Below are positions 1 to 8,782 of a DNA stretch of 64,000 bases, piece by piece. The DNA lies in the NCBI RefSeq assembly GCF_019711565.1, contig NZ_JAIGNN010000001.1:310001-374000 (forward strand), written 5' to 3'. A program made the translations under genes and the position numbers. The notes beneath the pieces are model-generated. The model did not search any database. It saw only the letters and a list, made by a program, of their open reading frames with translations, and was not told the origin of the DNA. The first letter of the stretch is position 1. Every line of letters begins with the position of its first letter. The stretch is from Qipengyuania proteolytica. Lineage in GTDB: Bacteria > Pseudomonadota > Alphaproteobacteria > Sphingomonadales > Sphingomonadaceae.

Positions 1-102
1 GTAATCCTCGCGCCGAATGGTGGACGGTTCGCTCGGCGCGTGGGCCGCGTCGGCCATTTCCGGGTTGCCATCGGGATTTGCGGGTGTGCGGGCGATATCC
101 AT
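1..102 (-). CDS. N-terminus of a leftward gene, possibly aminopeptidase N (partial)
   Basis: A reading frame on the minus strand starts with ATG at 102 and runs off the window edge after 34 codons. An AGGAG lies 13 bases upstream (116-120), which is a long spacing. The visible residues end with IRREDY. That resembles the start of aminopeptidase N proteins, where an R-x-DY-x-xP segment opens the N-terminal domain, but the match rests on a few residues only. It would be divergent from the protease gene that follows. The length and active site cannot be seen, so the product name is a guess. Confidence 0.4.
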   Translation of the reverse strand, partial: MDIARTPANPDGNPEMADAAHAPSEPSTIRREDY

Positions 103-254
103 GGGGTCCGTCGATCTCCTTCAAGCGCCTGGCTCTGTCACGTGTTTGAACGCCCGTCGAGCCTTGAGGTTCACTGGTCGGTTGGCGGATCGCCGTGGAT
201 TGACAGTTTCGCGCGATGGTCGCAGCCCGCACGACATTGGGAGGGAATGAAACG

Positions 255-1499
255 ATGCTCGATCTGCTCGCCGCCGCAGGTGGCTCCTTCGATGTCGAAA
301 CCGCGACGCGCGCCTATCTGGACACGCTGCAGGGATCCGCGCGGGCCCAGTCGGACGCCTATTTCGAGGGCGGCTACTGGCTGATCCTGTGGGGAACGGT
401 GGTGTCCGTCCTTATCGACTGGCTGTTGCTCCGCTTCCGTCTCGCCAATGCGTTTCGCAATCTAGGCGAACGGGTGAGCAAGCGCCGCTGGCTCGTCACC
501 GGGATCACGGGTTTCCTCTACCTGCTCGCCGGCAGTCTCGCAGTGCTGCCATGGTCGATCTACGCCGATTTTTACCGCGAGAAATCCTACGACCTGCTCG
601 ACCAGTCGTTCGGCGCATGGGCGGGCGAATGGGCGATCGATCTCGCGATAACCCTGATCGTCGCCCCGCTCATCATCATCCTCGTCTATGCGGTCATCCG
701 GCGCGCGCCGCGCACATGGTGGCTGTGGGCGACCGGCGTGATCGGGGCCTTCCTGACGGTCGGCATGATCCTCGGTCCGGTGTTCATCGCGCCGCTGTTC
801 AACACCTATACCGAAATGGAGCAGGGCCCGCTGCGCGAGAAGATCGAGGCGGTCGCGGCGCAATACGACATCCCGGCGGAGCACATCTACGTCTTCGACC
901 AGTCGAAGCAGCACAAGCGCATTTCGGCCAATGTCTCCGGCCTCGGCCCGACGATCCGCATTTCGCTGAACGACAATTTGCTCGAACGCACCAGCGAGGA
1001 GGAAATCCTCGCCGTGATGGGCCACGAGATGGGCCACTACAAGCTGAACCACGTGTGGTGGATCGTCGGCATCATGCTGTCGCTCTTCGCGCTCGGCCTG
1101 TTCGTCACCAGCCGCATCGCTCCCTGGCTGATCGCGCGGCACGGCCAGCGTTGGGGCGTGCGCGACATCGCCGACCCTGCGTCGCTGCCGGTCCTCGCCA
1201 TCTGCATGGCAGTGTGGATGTTCCTGATGACCCCTGCCACCAACTCGCTGATCCGCTGGGCGGAGAGCCATGCCGACGCCTTCGGCCTCGACGCGGCGCG
1301 CGAGCCCGACGGGTTCGCCAAAGTCGCCATGCGCCTGTCCGAATACCGCAAGATCGAGCCCGGCCCGCTGGAGGAGGCGCTGTTCTTCGACCACCCGAGC
1401 GGCGCGACCCGCGTGCGCATGGCGATGCAGTGGAAGGCCGATCATGTGGAGAACCCGCAGGTCGTGGTTCCCGAAGCCGGCTATCTCGACTCCGAATGA
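255..1499 (+). CDS. M48 family membrane metalloprotease (Ste24/CAAX protease type)
   Basis: This 414-residue membrane protein has several hydrophobic segments in its N-terminal 170 residues, as in the M48 N-terminal membrane domain. The zinc-binding motif HEMGH is at residues 257-261, and the third zinc ligand is probably Glu337 in the segment WAESHAD. This is the arrangement of Ste24-like CAAX prenyl proteases. In bacteria such proteins are thought to cleave membrane proteins, and the substrate here is unknown. The ATG at 255 was chosen over an upstream ATG because GGAGGG sits just before it. The stop codon overlaps the next start (ATGA), so the two genes are probably translated together. 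Confidence 0.9.
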   Translation: MLDLLAAAGGSFDVETATRAYLDTLQGSARAQSDAYFEGGYWLILWGTVVSVLIDWLLLRFRLANAFRNLGERVSKRRWLVTGITGFLYLLAGSLAVLPWSIYADFYREKSYDLLDQSFGAWAGEWAIDLAITLIVAPLIIILVYAVIRRAPRTWWLWATGVIGAFLTVGMILGPVFIAPLFNTYTEMEQGPLREKIEAVAAQYDIPAEHIYVFDQSKQHKRISANVSGLGPTIRISLNDNLLERTSEEEILAVMGHEMGHYKLNHVWWIVGIMLSLFALGLFVTSRIAPWLIARHGQRWGVRDIADPASLPVLAICMAVWMFLMTPATNSLIRWAESHADAFGLDAAREPDGFAKVAMRLSEYRKIEPGPLEEALFFDHPSGATRVRMAMQWKADHVENPQVVVPEAGYLDSE

Positions 1500-2287
1500 G
1501 CCGCCTGCTGATCTTCGGGCTCGGCTACACCGCCTCGCGCATCGCAGACGCACTGCGCGAGGACGGGTGGCAGGTCGATGCGACGGGTAGTGCGGGCAAT
1601 CTCGACTTCGCGGATCGATCCGCGGTCGAAGCGGCGGTGGCTGCGGCCAGCCATGTGCTGAGCTCGGTGCCGCCCGCCGACGACCGCGATCCGGTGCTGG
1701 ACGCCTATGACAATGTGCTGGACGGCAAGTGGCTCGGCTATCTCTCCTCGACCGGCGTCTATGGCGACGCAGCGGGCGCATGGGTCGACGAGAGCACGCC
1801 GACCGGCGGCGGCAGGCGCACGGCGCGCGCCGACTGCGATGCGCGCTGGCTTGGCCTTGGCGCGCGCGTGTTTCGCCTCCCCGGCATCTACGGCCCGGGG
1901 CGCAGTGCGTTCGACCGGGTGCGCGAGGGCAAGGCGCACCGGATCGACATTCCGGGCCAGGTCTTCAGCCGGGTGCATGTCGACGATATCGTGGGGGGCG
2001 TGGTGGCGGCGGTGCGAGCCGAGGCTCCGGCGGGCGCCTACAACCTCGCCGACGATCTTCCGACCAGCCAGAACTGCGTCATCGAGGAAGCGTGCCGCCT
2101 GCTGGGTACGCAGCCCCCGCCGCTCCAGACGATGGAAGAGGCCGACCTCTCCCCGATGGCACGCGGTTTCTACGCCGAGAACCGCCGCGTGGCGAACGGC
2201 AAGGCGAAACGCGTGCTGGGCTGGGAACCGGAGTATCCTACCTACAAGGAAGGTCTGAGCAGCCTTATGGCGTCTGATGGCGGCTGA
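1496..2287 (+). CDS. NAD-dependent epimerase/dehydratase-like SDR protein
   Basis: The 263-residue protein opens with a Rossmann nucleotide-binding segment (GLGYTA, residues 8-13). It contains the STGVYG and RLPGIYGPG segments typical of YeeZ-like and extended SDR epimerases. The usual Tyr-x3-Lys is not clear: the tyrosine of GVYG is present, but the lysine position is not obvious. The catalytic activity is therefore uncertain. The start overlaps the stop of the M48 protease by four bases. A large inverted repeat lies just downstream, where it meets the convergent transporter gene. Confidence 0.8.
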   Translation: MSRLLIFGLGYTASRIADALREDGWQVDATGSAGNLDFADRSAVEAAVAAASHVLSSVPPADDRDPVLDAYDNVLDGKWLGYLSSTGVYGDAAGAWVDESTPTGGGRRTARADCDARWLGLGARVFRLPGIYGPGRSAFDRVREGKAHRIDIPGQVFSRVHVDDIVGGVVAAVRAEAPAGAYNLADDLPTSQNCVIEEACRLLGTQPPPLQTMEEADLSPMARGFYAENRRVANGKAKRVLGWEPEYPTYKEGLSSLMASDGG

Positions 2288-2306
2288 CTGCGTCAACCGC
2301 TGCGCC

Positions 2307-2385
2307 CTGTTCCATCCCGCGCCCCCTCCCGGCCACCCATAGAATACCGTGCCGTGGGTGGCCGGGGGGGCGTGGGATGGAACAG
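2307..2385. repeat. Long imperfect inverted repeat between convergent genes
   Basis: The arms 2307-2339 and 2355-2385 are complementary over about 31 bases with a two-base bulge and one G-U type mismatch, around a 15-base loop. It lies between the convergent SDR and DMT transporter genes and could end transcription from both sides. There is no clear T-run on either side, so a structural or repeat-element origin is equally possible. Confidence 0.7.
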
Positions 2386-2422
2386 CAAGGTCAGGACGGA
2401 TGTCCAGACCGAAGGCAACACG

Positions 2423-3367
2423 TTAAGGCTCGGGCGTAGCGCGGCGCGGCGGCGGGGCGCTGCGGCCGCGCATCGCGACGACCATCCCGGCGATCGTGAC
2501 GATAGCGCCCGCTGCGGGGAGAGGGCCCCAGACGAAGCCTTCGAACAGGGTCGAGAGGATCATCGCCACGATCGGCACCACAACCGAACTGTAGGCCGCC
2601 TGCCCCGCCCCCACCTTTCGCACGAGACCGTAGTAGAGCGGGAAGGTCACCACCGACCCGGCGAGGCCGAGATAGAGCACACCGAGGGCATACTCGGGTC
2701 GCGGATCGAACTGCGGCGGGCCGTCCATCACCAGCGCATAGGTGGCGTTAAGCCCGACGCCGCAGAGCATCGACCAGGCGAGCAGGGTCAGCAGCGGCTG
2801 GCGCTTGGCCCCTTCGGTCGCCTGCACGATGTTGGCGATACTGGCCGAGAGGATGCCACCGACGCATAGCGCCACACCGAGCAGCACCTCGCCCAGAGTG
2901 GCGGGGGTCGCACGGTATTCCTGCGCGAACAGCATCGCGACGCCGATGGCGGCAATCGAGGAGCCGAGGACGAATTCGCGCCGGATCGGCTGGCCGAGGA
3001 AAATCTTGCCGAGCACCGCATTGGGCACCACCAGCAGCGCAAAGATCACCGCGACCAGGCCCGAGGTGACATAGGCTTCGGCGCGATAGACGAAGCCGAA
3101 GTTGAGCGAGAACTGGAACACGCCCAGCGCCAGCACGAACGGCAGCGCGCCCGGCCGCAGCCAGAACGGTTCGCCGCGCAGCCGCGCCAGCGCGAACATG
3201 CCGAGCGAGGCGACGACGAAGCGATAGGCGATCGACCAGGCCGGCGGCACGGAAGAAATCTGGTCGCGGATCACCAGCCACGTCCCGCCCCAGATCAGGC
3301 TGACGAGCAGGAAGGCGCCGAAATTGCGCGGGGTGAAGAGGCTCTCGCCGCTGCTTGCCGTGCTCAT
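2423..3367 (-). CDS. DMT-family (EamA) transporter
   Basis: The 314-residue product is almost entirely hydrophobic, with about ten predicted membrane spans in two related halves. It includes the LIWGGTWLVI opening typical of EamA/RhaT transporters. These export small metabolites such as amino acids across the inner membrane. The ATG at 3367 overlaps the stop of the threonine aldolase gene (ATGA), so the two are co-transcribed. A role in export of an amino-acid product is possible but is only inferred from that pairing. Longer upstream starts would lie inside the aldolase gene. Confidence 0.88.
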   Translation of the reverse strand: MSTASSGESLFTPRNFGAFLLVSLIWGGTWLVIRDQISSVPPAWSIAYRFVVASLGMFALARLRGEPFWLRPGALPFVLALGVFQFSLNFGFVYRAEAYVTSGLVAVIFALLVVPNAVLGKIFLGQPIRREFVLGSSIAAIGVAMLFAQEYRATPATLGEVLLGVALCVGGILSASIANIVQATEGAKRQPLLTLLAWSMLCGVGLNATYALVMDGPPQFDPRPEYALGVLYLGLAGSVVTFPLYYGLVRKVGAGQAAYSSVVVPIVAMILSTLFEGFVWGPLPAAGAIVTIAGMVVAMRGRSAPPPRRATPEP

Positions 3368-4371
3368 AGGCTGGCGATGGCCCCGGCGAGCGCGCGGGCA
3401 TCCTCCTCGCGCGTGTTCCAGGCGGTGACGAAGCGCGCGGCATCGGCGCCCCAGTCGTAGAAGCCGAAACCCTGCCCGCGCAGCGCCTCGCGTTCCGCTT
3501 CCGTGCAGCGGACGAACAACTCGTTCGCCTCTACCGGATGCATCAGCCGCTCCCCGCAGGCTCCGGCGATCTCGGCCGCGGCCGCGTTGGCGTGGCGCGC
3601 ATTGGCGAGCCACACGTCGCCGTCGAGCATGGCGTGGATCTGCGCGGCGAGATAGCGGCCCTTGGACTGCAGGTGACCGGCGCGCTTGCGGCGATAGCGC
3701 GCGATATCGGCCGCCTCGTCGTCGAAGAACACGATCGCTTCCGCCGTCATCCCGCCGTTCTTCACGAACCCGAAGCTAAGCGCATCGACCGGCCCTGCCG
3801 CCTCGCCCGCAGAGCAATCGAGGAAGGCCACCGCATTGCCGAAGCGCGCACCGTCCATGTGGAAGCCGAGCCCGCGCTCCTTCGCCAGCGCGGCGATCGC
3901 CTGCACCTCTGCGGGGCGGTAGCTGCGACCGTACTCGCTCGCCTGCGTGATCGAGATCGCGTGCGGCTGGACCTGGTGGACGTCGTCGCGGATCGGGTCG
4001 ATCACGGCGCGTATCCCCTCGGGCGTCAGCTTCGCGCCCTCGCCTTGCGCCAGCAGCAGCTTCGCGCCGTGGAGGTAGAAGCCGGGCGCGCCGCCCTCGT
4101 CCACCTCGATATGAGCTTCTTCATGGCACACGACCCCGCCATGCGGCTGCACCATCGTCGCGAGCGCGAGGCAATTGGCCGCAGTCCCGGTAGCGACCCA
4201 GAGCACCGCGCATTCGCGCCCGAACAGCGTGGACATCTTCTCGTCGAGCGAGGCGGAGATCGCATCCCCGTCATAAGGCGCGTCCGGATTGTCCGCCGCG
4301 CGCATCGCCTCCCACACGGCGGGATGGACGCTGGCGGCATTGTCGGACAGGAACTGCATCGGAACGCGCAT
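3364..4371 (-). CDS. Low-specificity L-threonine aldolase-like PLP enzyme
   Basis: The 335-residue protein has the fold-type-I PLP pattern. His83 in CHEEAHI would stack on the cofactor, Asp173 in HMDGARF would contact its ring nitrogen, and Lys204 in FVKNGG would form the Schiff base. The family cleaves beta-hydroxy amino acids such as L-threonine or L-allo-threonine to glycine and an aldehyde in the cytoplasm. The start could also be Met5 (MQFLSDN), where family similarity begins. It is translationally coupled to the DMT transporter downstream and diverges from the small acetyltransferase gene at 4410. Confidence 0.9.
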   Translation of the reverse strand: MRVPMQFLSDNAASVHPAVWEAMRAADNPDAPYDGDAISASLDEKMSTLFGRECAVLWVATGTAANCLALATMVQPHGGVVCHEEAHIEVDEGGAPGFYLHGAKLLLAQGEGAKLTPEGIRAVIDPIRDDVHQVQPHAISITQASEYGRSYRPAEVQAIAALAKERGLGFHMDGARFGNAVAFLDCSAGEAAGPVDALSFGFVKNGGMTAEAIVFFDDEAADIARYRRKRAGHLQSKGRYLAAQIHAMLDGDVWLANARHANAAAAEIAGACGERLMHPVEANELFVRCTEAEREALRGQGFGFYDWGADAARFVTAWNTREEDARALAGAIASL

Positions 4372-4409
4372 AACCGTGCATGCATTGCTTGCACAGAAAG
4401 GAATTTGCG

Positions 4410-4709
4410 ATGAGCGACAGCAACGAAATTACCGTCGAGCGCAAGGGCGACGAAACCAAGGGCGCCTATGTGGTGGACCTGCCCGGCGTCGAACGGCAGG
4501 CCGAACTGACGTGGGTCGAGCGTGGCGGGGTGCGCCATGCGAATCACACCTTCGTGCCGCCCGAAATGCGCGGCAAGGGTGTGGCCGCAAAGCTGGTCGA
4601 TGCGCTGGTTTCGGACGCGCGCGAGCAGGGCTTCAGGATCGCGCCGAACTGCTCCTATGTCGAAGCGGCTTTCCGCCGGAACCCCGAATGGGCCGCGTTA
4701 CGCGCCTGA
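4410..4709 (+). CDS. YidJ-type small GNAT N-acetyltransferase
   Basis: This 99-residue protein matches the compact GNAT-like family. A beta-rich N-terminal half is followed by the acetyl-CoA binding segment MRGKGVAAKLVDAL and then the conserved PNCSYVEAAFRRNPEW end. The substrate is not known for most members. The ATG at 4410 was preferred to one ten codons upstream because AGAAAGGA (4395-4402) is at ribosome-binding distance. The 3' end overlaps the converging PH-domain gene by 12 bases. Confidence 0.88.
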   Translation: MSDSNEITVERKGDETKGAYVVDLPGVERQAELTWVERGGVRHANHTFVPPEMRGKGVAAKLVDALVSDAREQGFRIAPNCSYVEAAFRRNPEWAALRA

Positions 4710-6251
4710 CTGCTCCATGTCGGGCGCGGCCCCCGATATCTCGGAAAAGTCGGTCGATGAGAGGCTCTCCAGCACCGCCTGTCGCCAAGCCTGTGCGTCT
4801 TCGAGCTCCATGCCCTCGATTTCGAACGAGCCGCCGGCAAGGCCGAAGCGCAGGTCGGCATAGCCCCTGCGGCGGGCGAGGGGCCCCTGTGCGAGCTCGA
4901 CCGACTGGAGCTTGACGCGCGAGCCGATCATCATGCGCGGCGCAAGCCAGCCGTGTCGCGCATAAAGAAAGCGCCCGGACAGGGCGTGCCGGTCAAACCG
5001 GTAGAGATAGTATTGGCGCAGCGCGACGATCGCTCCCGGAACAAGCGGCAGCAGGCCGTTCCACGCATAGGGGGAAAAGACAAATACCAGTGCCGAAACC
5101 CCGAGCAGGATGCTGCCTTCGATGAGAGCGCTATCGATGCTGGCGCGCGGGCTGCGTCGCTTCCAGTCGAGCCCTTCGGGAGGAAGGGCGAAGCCGGTCG
5201 CAGCCGCGATCGGCACGATTTCCCCGATCTGAGCGAAGGGTGCGGCCTCGTGGTTCGAGGATGCCTTGTCGCTCGCAAGGCTCACGACGCTGAGCCCGTA
5301 CCAGCCGAACCTGCGGCGCAGGAAGCCGGTCGTCAGCTTTAGCGCCTGCACCCGGTGTACCGGCATGACGAGGTCGGTGCGGGTTAATAGGCCGCGGCGG
5401 CGGCGCAGGCCTTTCTCCGTACGCTCCAGCCTGAAATCCCACTCGCGCAGCGCAGTGCGCACGACGCCGGTCGTCACGCCCACCCATGCCAGCGTAGCGA
5501 TTGCGATGGCGATACCCGCCGCCTTCGCCAGCGGGCCAAGACCCGACAGCCATTGCCCCGGCCCCGCGAGCCGTTCCTGCCAGCCGTCGAGATCCCACAG
5601 TTCGAAGGGCAGCAGGAATTCGAGCTGCTGCGCAAGACCGCCGAGGACGGCCACGGCGGCGAGCGAGAATTCGAACAATCCGAAGGTGAAGACACGCCGC
5701 GGTGGCATGGCGAAGAGCGTTTCGCTAGCCTCTTCGGTGGGGGCCTCGGCAAGTTCGGCTGCGATGCTGCGCCCATCGCGGCGCGCTCGAATCAGCTCGC
5801 GCAGCCGGTCACCTTCCTCTTCGGCAAGATAGGCCAGCTTGAGGTCGTCGCCGCCGCCTGCGCCGGTTTCGAACTTTGCCTCGACCAGCCCGAACAGCCG
5901 CGGCAGCAACTTCTGCTCGAGGCTGACGTCCTGTATCCGCTCATAGGGAATCGAGCGCGCGGCACGGGACAGCAGCCCGCTCTCGACCCTTATGTCGTTC
6001 TCGCGCACGGCATAGGTGAGGCGCGTCCACTGGAGGTATGCGACGGCGAAATTCGCGGCGATCACGAGCAGCACAAAGGGCAGGAAATAGACCGCCAGAT
6101 CGCCAAGATCGCCATCGTCGAGGATCGTCACCGAGGCGACGCCGATGGGAATGACGAGCTGGGTCAGCATCGTCGCCGCCTTTACCGCGAAGGTGCGCGG
6201 GTGGGTGCGCTGAGGCGCATCCATCGCGATTGCAGGCTGGATCGCCGTCAC
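4698..6251 (-). CDS. Bacterial PH domain membrane protein, YdbT-like
   Basis: The protein of about 517 residues has hydrophobic segments alternating with soluble bPH2 modules (for example IRVESGLLSRAARSIPYERIQ, shortened here to its key IPYERIQ element, near residue 100). This is the layout of YdbT-type membrane proteins, whose role is not firmly known. A GTG at 6251 forms a GTGA overlap with the stop of the preceding PH-domain gene and was chosen for that reason. An ATG at 6224 would shorten the protein by nine residues. The two PH-domain genes form one operon, as YdbS/YdbT pairs often do. Confidence 0.85.
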   Translation of the reverse strand: MTAIQPAIAMDAPQRTHPRTFAVKAATMLTQLVIPIGVASVTILDDGDLGDLAVYFLPFVLLVIAANFAVAYLQWTRLTYAVRENDIRVESGLLSRAARSIPYERIQDVSLEQKLLPRLFGLVEAKFETGAGGGDDLKLAYLAEEEGDRLRELIRARRDGRSIAAELAEAPTEEASETLFAMPPRRVFTFGLFEFSLAAVAVLGGLAQQLEFLLPFELWDLDGWQERLAGPGQWLSGLGPLAKAAGIAIAIATLAWVGVTTGVVRTALREWDFRLERTEKGLRRRRGLLTRTDLVMPVHRVQALKLTTGFLRRRFGWYGLSVVSLASDKASSNHEAAPFAQIGEIVPIAAATGFALPPEGLDWKRRSPRASIDSALIEGSILLGVSALVFVFSPYAWNGLLPLVPGAIVALRQYYLYRFDRHALSGRFLYARHGWLAPRMMIGSRVKLQSVELAQGPLARRRGYADLRFGLAGGSFEIEGMELEDAQAWRQAVLESLSSTDFSEISGAAPDMEQSGA

Positions 6252-6712
6252 TGCGTGTCGCGCCGGATCGCCGCGCGGATATCCTCGCGGATCGCCACCG
6301 CATCGGCATGCGCGAGGCCGGGGAGCGAGACCGAGGCATTGTGCGTGCCCGCCGTGTGCACGGTGAGCGTGGCGAGATGGAACACCCGCTCGAGCGGTCC
6401 CTGGTTGACGTCGATATGCTGGACCCGGCCGAAGGGCACCACCGTGTCCGAGCGGAACAATATGCCGCGCACCACGCGCAGCCGTTCCTCCACCAGCGAA
6501 TAACCGCGCGCGGCATAGCGGCGCATCGGCATGCGGATCAGCAGCCAGAGCGAGAACAGAATGACCGGCAGCCAAACCGCGCCGGTGTATCCGGGAATGG
6601 CGATTTCGGCCGCGGTCGCGGCTCCCAGCAGGACCAGCGCAGCGATCGCGAACTGCAGGCGGAGCATGGTGGCGTAGGCCGGGTCGAGCGGCGTGAGAGG
6701 CGTGTCGTCCAT
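6248..6712 (-). CDS. Bacterial PH domain membrane protein, YdbS-like
   Basis: This 154-residue protein has two adjacent membrane segments (about residues 16-58) followed by one bPH2 domain containing RYSLVEERLRV-like and VPFGRVQHIDV elements. It pairs with the larger YdbT-like protein downstream, whose start overlaps its stop. The ATG at 6712 was chosen because the conserved-looking N-terminus begins there. A TTG at 6748 would add 12 residues of little character. The function is unknown, but such pairs are inner-membrane proteins. Confidence 0.85.
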   Translation of the reverse strand: MDDTPLTPLDPAYATMLRLQFAIAALVLLGAATAAEIAIPGYTGAVWLPVILFSLWLLIRMPMRRYAARGYSLVEERLRVVRGILFRSDTVVPFGRVQHIDVNQGPLERVFHLATLTVHTAGTHNASVSLPGLAHADAVAIREDIRAAIRRDTQ

Positions 6713-6801
6713 ACCGTCATAGCTAGGCAATACAGCGGCGCGATTCAATCTGGTTTCGCGGCACGTGTGCGCTATGCCTTGCTGCGGAAGAGGAGAGCAG
6801 G

Positions 6802-7773
6802 ATGGATATTTCCAAGCTGATGTACCGCGATGGGTTGATGCAGGGCGAGCGCATCCTCGTCACCGGCGGCGGAACCGGGCTGGGGCGCGAGATGGCCGAG
6901 GCTTTCGTCAGGCTGGGGGCGGAGGTGCACATCTGCGGACGGCGGCAGGGCAAGCTCGACGAGACCGCGCAGGAACTGATGGATGCGCATGGCGGCACGG
7001 TGATCGGCCACGCCTGCGACATTCGCGATCCGGAGGCGATCAGGACGATGGTGGATGCGATCTGGGAGCGCGGGCCGCTCACCGGCGTCGTCAACAACGC
7101 CGCGGGGAACTTCATCAGCCGGACCGAGGACCTGTCGGTAAACGGCTTCAATGCGATCAGCGACATCGTCTTTCGTGGGACCTTCTACGTCACGCTGGAA
7201 GTCGGCAAACGGCTGATCGCGGAAAAGCGCAAGGCGAGCTTCCTCGCGATCCTCACGACCTGGGTGTGGAACGGCAGCGCCTTCGTGGTTCCCTCGGCCA
7301 TGAGCAAGGCGGGGATCAACGCCATGACCCAGAGCCTCGCGGTCGAATGGGGCCGCTACGGCCTGCGCTTCAACGCCATCGCGCCGGGCCTCTTCCCGAC
7401 CAAGGGCATGAGCGCGCGGCTTTCGCCCGGCGGCAGGGGCGGCAATTCGAACGACGAGCTCAACCCGATGGGCCGCCACGGCGAGATGCACGAGCTCGCC
7501 AATCTCGCGGTGTTCCTGATGGGCCCGGGCGCGGAATGGGTGAACGGCCAGACCATCGCCATCGACGGCGCGGGTTACCAGGCGACCGGCGGCACCTTCT
7601 GGGGCGCCCTCCACGGACTGGGGGACGCGGAATGGTCAGCCATGCGCGACATGATCAAGGGCACGAATGCGAAGGACAAGGCCGAACGCTCGACCTCAGC
7701 TAAGGCCGGCCTCTCCCAGAGCACCGAGCGCAGCGAGGCAAGGCCGACCGGCCGCCCGCAGGCGCCTGACTGA
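6802..7773 (+). CDS. SDR family 2,4-dienoyl-CoA reductase-like protein
   Basis: The 323-residue protein has the Rossmann motif TGGGTGLG (residues 21-28), the NNAAGN segment and a C-terminal half close to animal mitochondrial 2,4-dienoyl-CoA reductase (PSAMSKAG, EWGRYGLRFN, ELANLAVFLMGP). As in that enzyme, the usual catalytic Tyr of Tyr-x3-Lys is a Ser while the Lys is kept. A role in beta-oxidation of polyunsaturated acyl-CoA using NADPH is likely. AGGAG at 6791-6795 supports the start. The last 25 or so residues are low-complexity and lie in repeat-like DNA, which looks like a late extension. Confidence 0.85.
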   Translation: MDISKLMYRDGLMQGERILVTGGGTGLGREMAEAFVRLGAEVHICGRRQGKLDETAQELMDAHGGTVIGHACDIRDPEAIRTMVDAIWERGPLTGVVNNAAGNFISRTEDLSVNGFNAISDIVFRGTFYVTLEVGKRLIAEKRKASFLAILTTWVWNGSAFVVPSAMSKAGINAMTQSLAVEWGRYGLRFNAIAPGLFPTKGMSARLSPGGRGGNSNDELNPMGRHGEMHELANLAVFLMGPGAEWVNGQTIAIDGAGYQATGGTFWGALHGLGDAEWSAMRDMIKGTNAKDKAERSTSAKAGLSQSTERSEARPTGRPQAPD

Positions 7774-7784
7774 GCGCAGCGAAG
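7726..7784. repeat. Direct repeat of GAGCGCAGCGA in the reductase 3' end
   Basis: The 12-base unit at 7726-7737 recurs at 7772-7784 with nearly the same bases. One copy lies inside the reductase coding tail and the other across its stop codon. A short perfect hairpin (7804-7823, stem GCACCGAC) follows. This is probably a short intergenic repeat into which the reading frame has extended. Confidence 0.5.
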
Positions 7785-7832
7785 GAAGAATGGCGCCGAG
7801 GACGCACCGACGGAGGTCGGTGCGGAAAACTA

Positions 7833-8243
7833 TCAGCTAGGTATAACCGCCACGGCCGTCGCGCCGTCGCCTTCGGGGGCGGCGATGATGTCGCGGGTGA
7901 CCGAGCCCTTGGCGACGGTCGCGGTCGCGGGATCGCCGACGCTCGAGCGGATGCCCGGGTCGGCCGCGCCGGCGCGGTCGAGGACGCTGGTTTCGACGCT
8001 CGAGCGCGGCGCCGGGCCGCCGAACAGCGCGTCGAGCGCCTGCTCTGCGGTCGAGCCTTCCGCCGGGCGCGGCGCGCCGGGAGCGGGCGGTTCGAGGTTG
8101 AAGTCGGGCGGGACCACCAGCGGCGCCTGGCGCTGCACGGCGAACTCGTCCGGACGGTCGCGGTCGAACAGGCCGGTCCCGCCGCAGGCCGCGGTCATGG
8201 CGCCGAGCCCGGCGATGATGGCGATACGGGCGAATTTCGTCAT
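7833..8243 (-). CDS. DUF3035-like lipoprotein
   Basis: The 136-residue protein begins with a lipoprotein signal (hydrophobic stretch ending MTAAC, Cys20). It continues with a proline-rich region containing VVPPDFNLEPPAPG, the hallmark of DUF3035 proteins of alphaproteobacteria. Its function is not known, and it is expected in the outer or inner membrane facing the periplasm. The start overlaps the lspA stop (ATGA). This is notable because LspA is the peptidase that would process it. Confidence 0.85.
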   Translation of the reverse strand: MTKFARIAIIAGLGAMTAACGGTGLFDRDRPDEFAVQRQAPLVVPPDFNLEPPAPGAPRPAEGSTAEQALDALFGGPAPRSSVETSVLDRAGAADPGIRSSVGDPATATVAKGSVTRDIIAAPEGDGATAVAVIPS

Positions 8244-8782
8244 TGGGTATTCTCCGCGGCGTCGGGCGCCTTCGTGGTCATGAGATCGTCGACCTCCTTT
8301 TCGCGCATGAACACGGCCCGCGCAAGGATGATGACAACGCCGATGGTGATAGCCGCATCGGCGACATTGAAGATGAGGAAGGGGCGGAAGTCGCCGAAAT
8401 GCAGGTCGGCGAAATCGACCACATAGCCGAGGTCGAACCGGTCCTTGATATTGCCCAGCGCGCCGCCGAGGATCAGCGACAGGCCGAGGATATCGCCGAA
8501 GAGCTTCTCGCGCAGCATCCACACGGTCACCACCAGCGCGATCAGCCCGGTGACGAGCACCAGGCCCCAGCGCATTTCGGGCGAGGTCGCCTCGAACATG
8601 CCGAGCGACACGCCGAAATTGCGGGTGAAGCGCAGGTCGAAGAACGGCACGATCTCCATCGCCTTGCCGATCTCGTCGATGCCGAGCACCTTGGTGACGT
8701 AATTCTTGGACCACTGGTCTACGCCATAGATGCCCAGCGCCAGCAGGCAACCGATCAGGCGGTGCTTCATCACCGGGCTCAT
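8240..8782 (-). CDS. lspA: Lipoprotein signal peptidase
   Basis: The 180-residue inner-membrane protein has four hydrophobic spans and the two conserved catalytic aspartate regions of signal peptidase II: NIKDRFDLGYVVDF near residue 120 and FNVADAAI near residue 145. It removes the signal peptide of diacylglyceryl-modified prolipoproteins. The ATG at 8782 overlaps the ileS stop codon. The ileS-lspA pairing is widespread in proteobacteria, and it is followed here by a lipoprotein gene, also overlapping. Confidence 0.95.
   Translation of the reverse strand: MSPVMKHRLIGCLLALGIYGVDQWSKNYVTKVLGIDEIGKAMEIVPFFDLRFTRNFGVSLGMFEATSPEMRWGLVLVTGLIALVVTVWMLREKLFGDILGLSLILGGALGNIKDRFDLGYVVDFADLHFGDFRPFLIFNVADAAITIGVVIILARAVFMREKEVDDLMTTKAPDAAENTQ

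Noticed and set aside
462..1781. 439-codon minus-strand frame over the M48 gene
   Set aside because: It is a shadow of the protease and epimerase genes, rich in Arg and His as expected from such mirroring.
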